A stretch of DNA of 64,000 bases. It comes from Kineococcus aurantiacus (GTDB lineage: Bacteria > Actinomycetota > Actinomycetes > Actinomycetales > Kineococcaceae). Of the stretch, positions 34,105 to 42,967 are shown one piece after another (the stretch's first letter is position 1; each line of letters opens with the position of its first letter). Both the position numbers and the translations under genes were made by a program. The notes under the pieces were generated by a model. That model was not told where the DNA came from, made no database searches, and saw only the letters and a list, made by a program, of their open reading frames with translations. The stretch covers positions 2,728,001 to 2,792,000 of the forward strand of contig NZ_JACCBB010000001.1 in the NCBI RefSeq assembly GCF_013409345.1, written 5' to 3'.

Positions 34105-35109
34105 GTGATCCGTCCCGTGGACGCACACGTGCTGGCCGTCGGTTCCTACACCGCCGCGACGGGGGGCCGCGGGCCCGGGATCGCGCTCGTCGAGCGGGAC
34201 CCCGCGACGGGCCGCCTCGGCGCCGTCGGGTCCGTCGCCGACTGCCCCTCCCCGTCGTTCCTGCTGGCCGGGGACGACGGCACCGTCCACGCCGCCCACG
34301 AGCTCGACGAGGGTTTCGTCTCCTCCCGCCGCCGCGGCCCCGGCGGCTGGGAACTGCTCGGCGAGGCGCCCAGCGGGGGGCCGTCCCCGTGCCACCTCTC
34401 CCTCGTCCCCGGTTTCCTCGTCGTCGCGAACTACGGCGGCGGCGTCGGGGTCGTCGAACTGTCCGGGGGAGCGGTGGGTCGGTTGCGGCAGACGTTGCAG
34501 GGCAACGGGTCGGGCCCGGACACCGAACGGCAGGAGGCCTCCCACCCGCACTCGACGCGGCGCGTCGGTCCCCACCTGGCCGTGTTCGACCTCGGCACCG
34601 ACGAGGTCCGCGTCCACGGCGTCGGTGCCGACGGGCTGACCCCCGACCCCCTGCAGACGCTGGCGCTCGCCCCGGGGACCGGCCCCCGGCACGCCGCCGC
34701 GGTCGGGGACCGGTTGTTCGTCGCGGGTGAGCTGGACGCGACGCTCACCTCCCTCGCCGTCCGGGACGGCCTGCTCGCCGACCCGGTGGTGGCCCCCGCG
34801 ACCGCCGTCCCGCCGGCGCAGCGCACCTACCCCTCGGAGGTGTGCCCGGCCCCGTGGGGCCTGGTCGTGGCGAACCGCCGGGCCGAGGTGCTCACCGTGC
34901 ACGAGGTCGTGGACGGTGTCGCCCGTCCCGTGCGGGACATCGCGATCGGAGCGGTGAACCCCCGGCACGTCGTGGCGATCGGCCGGCACCTGTACGTCGC
35001 CGCGCAGGACTCCGACCAGGTCGTCCACCTCGCCCTCGACGACGACCTGCGGGTCGTCGACCGGTCCGTGGCCGAGACCGGGTCGCCGACGTGCGTGCTG
35101 CCGCTGTGA
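34105..35109 (+). CDS. Lactonase-family seven-bladed propeller (YbhE/Pgl-like)
   Basis: A 334-residue protein related to 6-phosphogluconolactonase of the Pgl (YbhE) type. Family marks: VGSYTAATGGRGPGIALVERDPATGRL at the start, PSPSFLLAGDDGTVHAAHEL, SGGPSPCHLSLVPGFLVVANYGGGVGVVEL, HPHSTRRVGPHLAVFDLGTDEVRVH, GTGPRHAAAVGDRLFVAGELDATL and PWGLVVANRRAEVLTVHEV. It could hydrolyse 6-phosphogluconolactone or another sugar lactone; the physiological substrate is not determinable. A second GTG start four codons in is possible. Stands alone. Confidence 0.85.
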   Translation: MIRPVDAHVLAVGSYTAATGGRGPGIALVERDPATGRLGAVGSVADCPSPSFLLAGDDGTVHAAHELDEGFVSSRRRGPGGWELLGEAPSGGPSPCHLSLVPGFLVVANYGGGVGVVELSGGAVGRLRQTLQGNGSGPDTERQEASHPHSTRRVGPHLAVFDLGTDEVRVHGVGADGLTPDPLQTLALAPGTGPRHAAAVGDRLFVAGELDATLTSLAVRDGLLADPVVAPATAVPPAQRTYPSEVCPAPWGLVVANRRAEVLTVHEVVDGVARPVRDIAIGAVNPRHVVAIGRHLYVAAQDSDQVVHLALDDDLRVVDRSVAETGSPTCVLPL

Positions 35110-35514
35110 CGGTCTGACCCGTGCGGGACGCGTCAGGGCACGGGGGACGGTCCTGCGCCAGGGCGCCAGGGCGCCAGGGCGCCGGGACGTGGAGCTGGCC
35201 GTCGGCAGTTTCCTCGTGGGCTTTCCCGGCGCTGGCTCGAACGTCTTCGGCCAGGAGGAGCTCGACCTCGTCGAGCGGTGGTCCTCGTCGACCTCGCTCG
35301 TCGGCGAGACCGCTGGTCGGATGCGTGCCGGGCCTCGGCGCTCAGAACGTCGCTGACCACGGGGAGATGCGTCCGTACCGGGTAGTCGGTACCCGGGTGT
35401 GCTCGGCCTCGCCTCGTCCGTGGACGGGCACCGCGACACGAGTGGGACCACTGGTCGGCGGCACCTCGGACTGCGGGCGCAGCGTCGACCGCGCTCCCAC
35501 TCGCCGCTGATGCC
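35110..35514. other. Intergenic stretch with octamer repeat, otherwise featureless
   Basis: About 400 bases between the lactonase gene and the leftward GGDEF-EAL gene. It contains four tandem copies of GCGCCAGG (35155-35186, the last with one change) and a short orphan reading frame described separately. Its codon-position bias is weaker than in neighbouring genes. No tRNA, operator or clear terminator was found. Confidence 0.6.
35189..35356 (+). CDS. Orphan 55-codon frame, possible gene remnant
   Basis: A GTG-initiated frame beginning VELAVGSFLVGFPGAGSNVFG and continuing QEELDLVERWSSSTSLVGE. The amino-acid pattern reads like the start of a real folded protein (hydrophobic strand, Gly-rich turn, amphipathic helix) and then becomes Arg-rich and ends. 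It follows directly on the octamer repeat and has no ribosome site. It may be a decayed or truncated gene, or chance. I do not recognise a family. Confidence 0.25.
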   Translation: MELAVGSFLVGFPGAGSNVFGQEELDLVERWSSSTSLVGETAGRMRAGPRRSERR

Positions 35515-37959
35515 TCAGGGGGTCGACGTCCTGGTGGCCGTCACGGTCGCGCCGGTGGTCGCGGTGGCCGGAGCGGCCGCGGTGGCGGTCGCGGTCGTGC
35601 GGGCGGGTCCGGTGGCGTCCAGCCAGGCTCGGCAGTCGTCGGCGGTCATGGGTCGGGCGTGCAGGTAGCCCTGGGTCTCGTCGCAGCCGAGGGCGTGCAA
35701 GGTGGTGAGCATCGTGACGTCCTCCACCCCCTCGGCGATGACGCGCAGGCCCAGGCGGTGGGCCAGAGCGACGGTACCGGCGACGATGTCGGCGGTGCGG
35801 GGATTGGTGGTGACCTGCGCGGTGAGGGAGCGGTCCAGCTTGAGTTCGGTGGCCGGAAGGTCGTGCAGGTAGGCCAGGGAGGAGTAGCCGCTGCCGTAGT
35901 CGTCGATGCTGATGTCCACCCCGCGCGCGGCCAGGTCGTGCAGCCGGGCGATGGAGGCCTGCGGGTTGGCCATGAGGGAGGTCTCGGTGACCTCCAGGAC
36001 CAGGTCGGTGGGGGTGAGTCCGGTCCGGGTGAGCACCTCGTCGACCAGGAGCAGGAGCCCGGGGTGGTCCAGGCACGAGGCGGACAGGTTGACCGACATC
36101 CGCAACCGGTGCCCCTGCTGCGTCCAGCGCACCGCCTGCTCGGCGGCCTGCCACATCACCTCGGTGGTGAGCCCGGGCATGAGGGCGTAGTCCTCGACGA
36201 GGTCGAGGAAGCGGTCGGGGGTGAGCAGGCCCAGGCGTGGGTTGTCCCAGCGGACGAGGGCTTCGACCCCGGCGACCTGCCCGTCTGCGTCCAGCTGCGG
36301 TTGGTAGTGCACCACGACGCGGCCGGCGTCGAGGTCGTCGGCGGCGTCGGGGGAGTGCAGCAGGACCTTCAGCTCCTCGACCAGCTGCCCCCGCTGCTCA
36401 TCGGCCCGGGCGGCGGCGGCGTCGTGTGCGGCGAGCCCGGCGCCGCCGGCGGTCTTGGCCCGGTACATGGCCGCATCGGCGTGGCGCAGCAGCTGCTCGG
36501 GGGTGTCACCGGTGGTGGTGGTGGCGATGCCCACGCTGGCGCGGGCCAGCAGACGCCGGCCTTCGACGATGACTGGCGCCGAGGTCGCCTCGGCCAGGGT
36601 GGTGAACAGTTCCCGTGCCGCCTGGTGGGAGGTCTGCGTGGGGGTGGCCGGGACCACGATGGCGAACTCGTCACCGCCGAGGCGGGCGCAGACCGCTCCT
36701 GGTGGGCTGGTCCGTTCCAGCAGCGCTCCAGCGCGGCGCAGCAACTCGTCACCGACCGCGTGCCCGAAGCGGTCGTTGACCTCCTTGAAGCCGTCGAGGT
36801 CGATGAGCATCAACGTGACGGGTCGATCGGCGCTGGAGTGGTCGCTGAGGGCATCGCTGAGAGCGCGGTCGAGAGCGCGGCGGTTGGCCAACCCGGTGAG
36901 GTCGTCGGTGAGGGCCTCGTGGCGGCTGGCGACCAGGTCGGCGAGGAGACGGACCAGCTGCATCCCGCGCACCGAGACGCTCACCGCGCCCAGGGCGCCG
37001 GCCGCGGCGGCCGCGTGCACGACGTCGTCGTGGAGGTGACCGCTGGTGAGCCCGGCGGCTGCGAGCACGGCGATGGAGGCCAGCAGGACGACGAACGCGC
37101 CGGTGGTGGGGGCCGCGGTGGTAGCCGGCCGCGACGAAGGAGGGGCGGCGCGGATCACGGCGGCCACGGCCAGGGCCGTGATGGCCACGGTCCAGCCCAC
37201 TTCGGAGAACCGGCCGTTGCCCGCCGCGGCGGCCGCGTCGTGCACGGCGGCCAGGTCGATGACCACGACGAGGCCGAAGGACAGCAGCAACGCCCACGCC
37301 CGCGCGTCCCGGATCAGGCCGCCGAGGTGCAGGAGCGTGGCGGCGCTGCCCAGCAGCACGATCTCGGCTGACATCCGCAGCAGCCACAACTGCTCCTGCC
37401 ACAGGGGCCACTGCGCGATCGGGGAGCCGAGCGCAGGCAGGAGCAGGTTGCCGACGGCGGTCAGGGTGAAGGTGGCGCCGACCCCGTTGAGCCAGTCCCC
37501 GGGCTCGGACATCGGCGTTCCGTGGCGGTTCCACCGCACGAGCCCCTGGTAGATGAGCGGGCAGGCGCTCAGGACACCCAGCCCCAGGACCAGCCCGCCT
37601 CCGCCGGTGGCCCCCGACGACCCCCTCAACGAGAGGACGTCGAGGATCCCGGCGCACGCGGCGGCGGCGGTGGCCACCCAGGCCGCGCAGGCGAAGTAGC
37701 GCCACACCGTGCTCTCCGGCCCCACCACCCGGGCCCGCCAGGTCAGCACCGCCGCCGCAGCCGCGAACATCACGACCCGGCACGACCCGCGTCCGATCAA
37801 CACGGCCGTGGGGATCGGCCCCTCGGGGGAGGACGCCAGCACCGTCGCAGTCGGGTGGAGCACCTGGCTGACGGTGGCGACGACCGCTACGGCCACGCAC
37901 AGCAGCACCTGCTGCCGAGGTGCCTGCTCGATCAGGCGGTACTGCGCGGGATGCTCCAC
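35515..37959 (-). CDS. Membrane GGDEF-EAL cyclic-di-GMP protein
   Basis: An 814-residue protein that could both make and degrade cyclic-di-GMP. N-terminal membrane region (about 15-335) with eight to nine hydrophobic segments. The GGDEF domain (about 345-510) has LIDLDGFKEVNDRFGH and intact GGDEF at 428-432, without an I-site R-x-x-D before it. The EAL domain (about 525-785) has EALVRW (565-570), SVNLSASCL, EVTETSLM, IDDYGSGYSSLAYLHDL, LKLDRSL, IAEGVED and ETQGYLHARPM, so its catalytic residues appear complete. The C-terminal 30 residues are a Thr/Ala-rich repeat. Stands alone, leftward; promoter not identified. Confidence 0.93.
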   Translation of the reverse strand: MEHPAQYRLIEQAPRQQVLLCVAVAVVATVSQVLHPTATVLASSPEGPIPTAVLIGRGSCRVVMFAAAAAVLTWRARVVGPESTVWRYFACAAWVATAAAACAGILDVLSLRGSSGATGGGGLVLGLGVLSACPLIYQGLVRWNRHGTPMSEPGDWLNGVGATFTLTAVGNLLLPALGSPIAQWPLWQEQLWLLRMSAEIVLLGSAATLLHLGGLIRDARAWALLLSFGLVVVIDLAAVHDAAAAAGNGRFSEVGWTVAITALAVAAVIRAAPPSSRPATTAAPTTGAFVVLLASIAVLAAAGLTSGHLHDDVVHAAAAAGALGAVSVSVRGMQLVRLLADLVASRHEALTDDLTGLANRRALDRALSDALSDHSSADRPVTLMLIDLDGFKEVNDRFGHAVGDELLRRAGALLERTSPPGAVCARLGGDEFAIVVPATPTQTSHQAARELFTTLAEATSAPVIVEGRRLLARASVGIATTTTGDTPEQLLRHADAAMYRAKTAGGAGLAAHDAAAARADEQRGQLVEELKVLLHSPDAADDLDAGRVVVHYQPQLDADGQVAGVEALVRWDNPRLGLLTPDRFLDLVEDYALMPGLTTEVMWQAAEQAVRWTQQGHRLRMSVNLSASCLDHPGLLLLVDEVLTRTGLTPTDLVLEVTETSLMANPQASIARLHDLAARGVDISIDDYGSGYSSLAYLHDLPATELKLDRSLTAQVTTNPRTADIVAGTVALAHRLGLRVIAEGVEDVTMLTTLHALGCDETQGYLHARPMTADDCRAWLDATGPARTTATATAAAPATATTGATVTATRTSTP

Positions 37960-38501
37960 CCGAGAAGCATCGGAGGGCGCGTGCGTGGGCCGAAGGGGCT
38001 GATCGGGTCACGTCGCGCCGGCGCAGCACCGGCCGGTCCCCGGCTGTGGTTGCCGATCCGGGTCCGAGTCCGAGCGGTGCCGTCCCTCGTCCCGGGGTTC
38101 GTCCGGGATCGACCGTCGAGGGTCGCCGGCCGCGTCGCAGCCGCCCGTCAGGGCGTTCGCACTCGCGGACGTGCACCGGGCTGAGAGCCACCTCGATGAT
38201 CTCGTGACGAGCAGCGGGCGACGTCCTGCCGAGCCCCGGGTGGGCGGCGCCTCGGCAGGAACGACCAGGGGCGTCCTGGCCGCTGGCGTGGCGGTGGGGC
38301 GGGGCCGGGGAGTGCCACCACCGCGGTGGCTGAGGGCGTCACCGGTGTCTCGACGCGGAACCGTCGCGGGTGTCCAGCGGGGTGACACCCGCGGAGGACG
38401 CGTGCAACACCTGCCGCACCTGTCGCGTCCTCTCCAGTGACGGAGCCGGGACCGCAGTCAGCGGGACCGAACCTCCGCGCCAGTCGAGAGGCACGAGCAC
38501 C
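37960..38501. other. Intergenic region between divergent genes, nothing recognised
   Basis: Holds the unassigned promoters of the GGDEF-EAL gene (leftward) and the exported protein gene (rightward). Short open frames here lack ribosome sites and sensible composition. I see no repeats, tRNA, riboswitch or operator palindromes. Confidence 0.55.
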
Positions 38502-39290
38502 GTGAACACCCAGCACCGCAAGGTCCTCACCGCCGCCGGCGTGACCGCCGCCGTCCTGCTCGGCGGAGCCGGCGTGGCCACCGCCGCCGGACCGGTCACC
38601 GGCACCGGCACCGGCTCCGGAGCCGCCGGCGTCCTGGCCGCCACCACCATCCACTTCGCCCACGGCGCCACCAGCGCCTCGGTCAGCGGCACGGTCGGCC
38701 CCGGCCAGGACGACCGCTACGTCTTCGACGCCCGCGCCGGGCAGACCGCCCACCTCCACCTGGCCCGCTCCACCAGCGCCCAGACCTGGACCCTGGTCGG
38801 ACCCACCGGCCCGGCCGTCCACGACGCCCACAGCCCCCGCCAGTCCGACGTCACCTACCGCCTGCCCGAAACCGGGCGGTACTACGTCGACATCGTCTCG
38901 ACCCGCCCCTCCAGCTACCGCCTGGACCTGACCATCCCCACCACCACCAAGCCGGACACCGGTGGGGCGGTGGTGACCGAGGCCACGAAGATCACCTTCG
39001 CGCCCGGGCGCACCCGCGCCACCGTCACCGCCACGGTCGGCCCCCAGGACCGCGCGGCGTACACCTTCGCCGCGACCACGGGCCAGCAGGCCCGGATCCA
39101 GATCCAGGGTTCCCCGACGGGCACGTTCACGCTCACCGCCCCCGACGGGTCCCCGCTGCACACCGGCCACAGCCAGAACCAGTCCGACGTCACCCTCACC
39201 CTGCCGATGAGCGGGTCGTACCGGATCGACCTGGCCGACGACGTGCGCACCGGGACCCAGCAACTCACGCTGAGCATCCCCCGGAACTGA
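38502..39290 (+). CDS. Exported protein with two PPC-like beta domains
   Basis: A 262-residue secreted protein. Signal peptide at 1-29 (HRKVLTAAGVTAAVLLGGAGVATAA) with a probable cleavage A-x-A. Two repeats follow (about 48-145 and 155-262), each with the pattern I-x-F-x-x-G-x-(T/S)-x-A-x-V-x-G/A-T-V-G-P-x-(Q/D)-D-x-Y-x-F and ending in SDVTLTLPMSGSYRIDL or the equivalent SDVTYRLPETGRYYVDI. This resembles the bacterial pre-peptidase C-terminal (PPC) jelly-roll found in secreted proteases and surface proteins. No catalytic part is present, so a binding or adhesive role is possible. GTG start. Confidence 0.75.
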   Translation: MNTQHRKVLTAAGVTAAVLLGGAGVATAAGPVTGTGTGSGAAGVLAATTIHFAHGATSASVSGTVGPGQDDRYVFDARAGQTAHLHLARSTSAQTWTLVGPTGPAVHDAHSPRQSDVTYRLPETGRYYVDIVSTRPSSYRLDLTIPTTTKPDTGGAVVTEATKITFAPGRTRATVTATVGPQDRAAYTFAATTGQQARIQIQGSPTGTFTLTAPDGSPLHTGHSQNQSDVTLTLPMSGSYRIDLADDVRTGTQQLTLSIPRN

Positions 39291-39297
39291 CCCGTCA

Positions 39298-39358
39298 CCG
39301 GTCCCCCGGGGGAAACCCCACCTGGGACCGGGAAACCCGCTCGACCCCGGGGGACCGG
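39298..39358. terminator. Long-loop GC inverted repeat after the exported protein gene
   Basis: Fourteen-base perfect arms (CCGGTCCCCCGGGG, 39298-39311, and its complement at 39345-39358) separated by 33 bases, eight bases past the stop. The loop is long for an intrinsic terminator, but position supports transcript end or 3' protection. Confidence 0.5.
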
Positions 39359-39399
39359 CCCGCCATCCTGGGCCGGTGACCCCGGGCGGAGGAGGTGGC

Positions 39400-40167
39400 G
39401 TGGACGAGGAGGTCCTCACCGGTGGTGGGGTGAACCGGGTCGTCCGGGTCGGGGCGACCGTCCGCCGGCCCGCCGGTCCGCACACGCCCCGGGTCCACGA
39501 CCTGCTGCGCCGGCTCGACGGGTTCGGCGGCGTCCCGCGCGTCCACGCGGCACCGGAGGGTTTCGAGGTCCTGGACTTCCTGCCCGGGCACGTCTCGAAC
39601 TACCCCCTCACCCCGGCCGCCGCGTCGGGGACGGCCCTGGTCACGGCCGGGGAGTTCCTGCGGCGCTTCCACGACGCGACCGCCGCCTTCGCCGCGGACC
39701 TGCCCCGGGACGGCTGGATGTTCCCCGCGCAGGACCCCGTGGAGGTCGTCTGCCACGGCGACTACGCCCCGCACAACTGCGTCCTCGACGGCGAGCGCGT
39801 CGTGGGGCTCATCGACTTCGACACCGCCCGGCCCGGGCCCCGGCTGACCGACCTGGGGGGCGCGGCGTACCGGTGGGTGCAGTTGTGCGACCCCCACCGC
39901 GACGGGGTTCCGGGCACCGCGGAGCAGGCGGACCGCCTGGCCCGGTTCTGCACCGCCTACGGCCTCGACGCCGCGGGCCGCGCCGGGCTGCTCGACGCGG
40001 TCCTCGCGCAGCTGGACGGCCTGGTCCGGTTCATGCACGAGCAGGCCGGTGCGGGGGTGGCGGCGTTCGCCGCCCACGTCGCCGACGGCCACGACCGGGT
40101 GTACCGGTCGGACGCGGCGCACCTGCGCGGGAACCGGACCCGGTTCGAGGACGCGCTCGGCCGCTGA
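39400..40167 (+). CDS. Phosphotransferase-fold (APH-like) kinase
   Basis: A 255-residue APH-fold protein. The catalytic loop VCHGDYAPHNCVLDG (118-132) has the H-G-D-x-x-x-x-N pattern and LIDFDTARPGPRLTDLG (137-153) is the metal-binding D-x-D equivalent. The N-terminal lobe is short and lacks a clear lysine strand, so ATP binding may be altered. GTG at 39400 chosen over GTG at 39376 because GGAGGAGG sits 5-12 bases before it. The substrate is unknown; homologues are annotated loosely as aminoglycoside or choline/homoserine kinases. Stands alone, about 70 bases before the next gene. Confidence 0.8.
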   Translation: MDEEVLTGGGVNRVVRVGATVRRPAGPHTPRVHDLLRRLDGFGGVPRVHAAPEGFEVLDFLPGHVSNYPLTPAAASGTALVTAGEFLRRFHDATAAFAADLPRDGWMFPAQDPVEVVCHGDYAPHNCVLDGERVVGLIDFDTARPGPRLTDLGGAAYRWVQLCDPHRDGVPGTAEQADRLARFCTAYGLDAAGRAGLLDAVLAQLDGLVRFMHEQAGAGVAAFAAHVADGHDRVYRSDAAHLRGNRTRFEDALGR

Positions 40168-40234
40168 TCGGGCGAACGCCCGCGGACCGCGCCGCGACCT
40201 GGTGGGATGGGGGCAGTCGAGCCGGGGGGACCTC

Positions 40235-41371
40235 GTGGGTGAGCACGTGCGCACGGTCGTGGGAACGCTGGGGGTGGCCGCGCTCGTCGCCGGCCTGGTG
40301 GGCGGGGCCGTCCCCGCCGCGGCGGCACCGGTCGCGGGACCGGTGGTGGCGTACTCCGGCTTCAGCGCCGGGCGGGTGGACGGCCTGTACGCCGTCGACA
40401 CCGGTACCGGCCGGCAGTGGCACGTCGCCGACGGCCTGTCGACCGACGTGAGCTGGTCCCCGACCGGTGAGCAGCTCGCGTGGATCTCCTACGGCGCCGA
40501 CGACCTCGGCCACGTGCAGGTCGCCCGCGCCGACGGCGGTGACCGGCGCCAGGTCGACGGGGACGGCGACTCCCGGGCCCTGGCCTGGAGCCCGGACGGG
40601 ACCCTGGGGTGGTTCCACCGCACGGCGTGGGCGCCGACGGACTGCTCCGCGGCGGACCGCCTGGTGCGCCCGGACTTCGTGCTGCGGGCACCGGACGGCA
40701 CCCGGCGGACCCTGGGGACCGTCGCGCCGACGGCGCGCGACCTGGGGTTCTCCCCGGACGGGACGACGGCCGTGTGGCGCGAGAGCGGCGCCGACGTGTG
40801 CGGCGGTGGGGTGGACGTGCTCGTCGCCGCCGACGTCGCGACGGGCCGGCGCGGCGTCGTGACCGGCGCGGAGGGGACCTCCGGGCTGTCGTTCTCACCG
40901 GACGGGACGTCCGTGGTCCTCACGCGACCGAGCGCGGACGGTGGGGACGTGGTCCTCGTCGACCTGCCCACCCGCACCGCGCGCCCGGTCCCGACGGCGG
41001 ACGCGGGGGAGGCTTCGGCGGTGTTCGTCGGGGACGGCGCCCAGCTCGTCGTCGTCCGGACGACGGCCGCCGGGCGCCGCCTCGTCGTGGTGGACCGCGG
41101 GGGCGCCGTCGTGCGCGACCTCGCCGAGGCACCCGGCCACGTCGAGCAGCTCCTGGCCTCCAGCGACCGGAGTTCGGTGGTCGTGGCGGGGCGGTCGCTG
41201 CCCGCGGCCGACGGCACGTGGCAGGACACCCGGTTGTGGCGGCAGCCCCTCGACGGTTCGCCCGCGACGCCGCTGAGCGGCAACGCGACGGCGGGCGTGT
41301 TCGAGGCGGCGGTCGCGCCGTGGACGTCGGCCGCGCCCGCCCTGCAACGGCGGAGCCGCACCCGCGGCTGA
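40235..41371 (+). CDS. Exported TolB-like WD40/PD40 propeller protein
   Basis: A 378-residue secreted or membrane-anchored protein. N-terminal signal VRTVVGTLGVAALVAGLVGGAVPAAAA (about 5-31), then repeated blades of the PD40/TolB type: VSWSPTGEQLAWIS, LAWSPDGTLGWF, LGFSPDGTTAVWR and LSFSPDGTSVVLTR. The S-P-D/T-G-x-x-(L/V)-x-(W/L) pattern defines these. Such propellers bind peptides or partner proteins in the cell envelope; no enzyme motif is seen. GTG start. Ends at a strong bidirectional hairpin. Confidence 0.85.
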   Translation: MGEHVRTVVGTLGVAALVAGLVGGAVPAAAAPVAGPVVAYSGFSAGRVDGLYAVDTGTGRQWHVADGLSTDVSWSPTGEQLAWISYGADDLGHVQVARADGGDRRQVDGDGDSRALAWSPDGTLGWFHRTAWAPTDCSAADRLVRPDFVLRAPDGTRRTLGTVAPTARDLGFSPDGTTAVWRESGADVCGGGVDVLVAADVATGRRGVVTGAEGTSGLSFSPDGTSVVLTRPSADGGDVVLVDLPTRTARPVPTADAGEASAVFVGDGAQLVVVRTTAAGRRLVVVDRGGAVVRDLAEAPGHVEQLLASSDRSSVVVAGRSLPAADGTWQDTRLWRQPLDGSPATPLSGNATAGVFEAAVAPWTSAAPALQRRSRTRG

Positions 41372-41388
41372 GCGGGCCGGGAACGAGT

Positions 41389-41421
41389 GAGGTCCTGCCG
41401 CGGTGACCGCGACAGGACCTC
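41389..41421. terminator. Bidirectional terminator between convergent genes
   Basis: Fifteen-base arms GAGGTCCTGCCGCGG and CCGCGACAGGACCTC, one mismatch, 3-base loop. It lies 17 bases after the propeller gene stop and 24 bases from the stop of the leftward DUF2382 gene. No T-run. Confidence 0.75.
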
Positions 41422-41444
41422 GTCCCTCCCCGTGACCGGGCCGG

Positions 41445-41969
41445 CTACGGCCTGCCCGGGTGTTCCGTCTCCTCGAGGACCACGTCGGCGACCTCGGTGC
41501 GCAGCTCCGCCTCGAGGACGGTCTCGCCGGTCACCCGCTGGACCTCGACCCGCACGACCTCCACCGGTTCCACCCGCAGGCTCACCTGGGGCACCTCCTC
41601 GTGCAGCACGAGGACCACCTCGGTGGGGCCGGCACCCGGTACCGGTTCAGTTGCCGGGTCGGCGACCAGATCGCCCGGGTCGGCGAGCAGATCGGCCGGG
41701 TCGGCGACCAGATCGGTGGCCGGGTCGGCCGTGGCCTCCACGGCCTCCCGGGTCACCACCAGCTCCTCCACCCGCACCGGCACCTCGATCGTGCGGGTCG
41801 TGTGCACGATCCGCTTGGCCACCCGGACCCGCTCGACCGGCACCCGGACCGTGCCCGTGCTCAGCACCTCCGCCGACAAGACCACCTCCGCCGCACGGTC
41901 AACTGCGCGGCCAGAGGCGATCTGGTCGATCGTCTGGTCGGTGGTCGGGCCGGTGGGCTGCTGGCTCAC
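41445..41969 (-). CDS. DUF2382-related stress protein with 7-residue repeats
   Basis: A 174-residue acidic protein starting at GTG (VSQQPTGPTTDQTIDQIAS), five bases after the stop of the PRC-barrel gene. Two arms resemble halves of the DUF2382 (YsnF/AvaK-like) domain: VRVPVERVRVAKRIVHTTRTIEVPVRVEELVVTREAVEA and VSLRVEPVEVVRVEVQRVTGETVLEAELRTEV. They are split by a linker of DLVADPA/DLLADPG heptads. DUF2382 proteins accumulate under stress; their function is unknown. Co-transcribed with the upstream PRC-DUF2382 gene, so probably a partner or duplicate of its C-terminal domain. Confidence 0.75.
   Translation of the reverse strand: MSQQPTGPTTDQTIDQIASGRAVDRAAEVVLSAEVLSTGTVRVPVERVRVAKRIVHTTRTIEVPVRVEELVVTREAVEATADPATDLVADPADLLADPGDLVADPATEPVPGAGPTEVVLVLHEEVPQVSLRVEPVEVVRVEVQRVTGETVLEAELRTEVADVVLEETEHPGRP
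41654..41716. repeat. Three tandem 21-bp repeats in the DUF2382-related gene
   Basis: CCGGGTCGGCGACCAGATCG starts at 41654, 41675 and 41696 with one or two changes. Each unit is 21 bases, in frame, and encodes the heptad DLVADPA/DLLADPG on the minus strand. Confidence 0.9.
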
Positions 41970-41973
41970 CGGC

Positions 41974-42843
41974 TCAGGAGCGGTCGGTACCGCGGGTGCC
42001 GCGCTCGGAGTGGGTGACGCCCTGGTCGGCGTCGAGGTCGATGTGCTCCTCGCGCACCTCGGCCTGCACGGTCTCCTCACCCTGGACGGTCTCGGTGTCC
42101 AGGCGCACCCGCTCGACCGGGACGGTCTCCTTGGCCGCCACGGCCCGCTCCTCGGTCAGGACGACCTCGTGCTCCTCCTCGGTCAGGTCCCCACCGGACA
42201 GCGCCGCACCGCGGTTGGCCTCGGTGATCGGCTCGCGGGTGACGCGGACCTCCTCGTGGGAGACCGGGACGGTGCGGGTGACGTTCTCGCTGGTGATGTA
42301 CTTGCGCAGCCGCGCCCGGCCCGCCTCGCGGGTCTCGGTGCCCACGCGCAGTTCCTCGCGCGAGCGGGTCATCGCGTCGTCGGTGTTGGGCCCGGAGGTG
42401 TCGTGCCCGGCGCCGCGGGTGGTGTCGTACTCCGCGTCCGCGCCCACACCCGTGCCGACACCGGTGGTGCCGGTGGTGGTGCCGGTGGTGCCGGTCGTGG
42501 TGGTGCTGGTCTGGTCGTAGCTGGAGTAGCCGCTGACGCCGTAGTAGCGGTACAGCTCGGCCTCGTCGCTCTCGCTGAGCTCGTGGCCGGGGTCGTGGTG
42601 GGGGGCGTCCTTGACCTTGGCCTTGGTGAAGGGGACGGTCAGGGTGTCGCCGCTGTGGCTGGCTTCGGCCAGCGGGATGAGCGAGAGGTTGCTGCCGAAC
42701 AGCCCGGTCTTGACCGAGACCCACTCCGGCTGGCCGGAGTCGTTGTCCAGGTAGACGTCCTCGACCTTGCCGATCTTGTCGCCGTCGTTGCCGGTCACGG
42801 TGGTGCCGTAGAGGTGTTCCGGGGTGAAGGCGTTGCCAGTCAT
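41974..42843 (-). CDS. PRC-barrel plus DUF2382 stress protein
   Basis: A 289-residue protein. A PRC-barrel domain occupies about 1-85 (LYGTTVTGNDGDKIGKVEDVYLDNDSGQPEWVSVKTGLFG, then LSLIPLAEA). A Thr/Gly linker at about 108-135 reads TSTTTTGTTGTTTGTTG. A DUF2382 domain at about 165-270 has the paired arms LRKYITSENVTRTVPVSHEEVRVTREPI and LTEERAVAAKETVPVERVRLDTETV. It is the common actinobacterial stress architecture; PRC barrels bind proteins or RNA surfaces. ATG start. First gene of the leftward arm of the stress locus, divergent from the membrane-protein/LEA arm. Confidence 0.9.
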   Translation of the reverse strand: MTGNAFTPEHLYGTTVTGNDGDKIGKVEDVYLDNDSGQPEWVSVKTGLFGSNLSLIPLAEASHSGDTLTVPFTKAKVKDAPHHDPGHELSESDEAELYRYYGVSGYSSYDQTSTTTTGTTGTTTGTTGVGTGVGADAEYDTTRGAGHDTSGPNTDDAMTRSREELRVGTETREAGRARLRKYITSENVTRTVPVSHEEVRVTREPITEANRGAALSGGDLTEEEHEVVLTEERAVAAKETVPVERVRLDTETVQGEETVQAEVREEHIDLDADQGVTHSERGTRGTDRS

Positions 42844-42905
42844 GGTCTTCCTCTCGTCGACTGCAGTGCGGCCCGCCGTCGGGGCGGGCGGACCCGATGG
42901 AGGTC

Positions 42906-42930
42906 TTGCCCGCCCCGTGCGTTCTCAACC
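42906..42930 (-). promoter_or_regulatory. Possible sigma-B-like promoter, leftward
   Basis: On the minus strand GGTT, a 15-base spacer and GGGCAA. The -35 sits in the word GGACGGTT, shared with the rightward promoter. The -10 departs from GGGTAY, so this is the weaker of the pair. Confidence 0.35.
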
Positions 42931-42967
42931 GTCCGGATCACGGTTTTTTCTCGAAGCGATCTCGGAC

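Noticed and set aside
38171-38440. A 90-codon frame in the gap before the exported PPC-like protein
   Set aside because: No ribosome site, Arg/Pro/Gly-rich composition without structure, and no coding-position bias.
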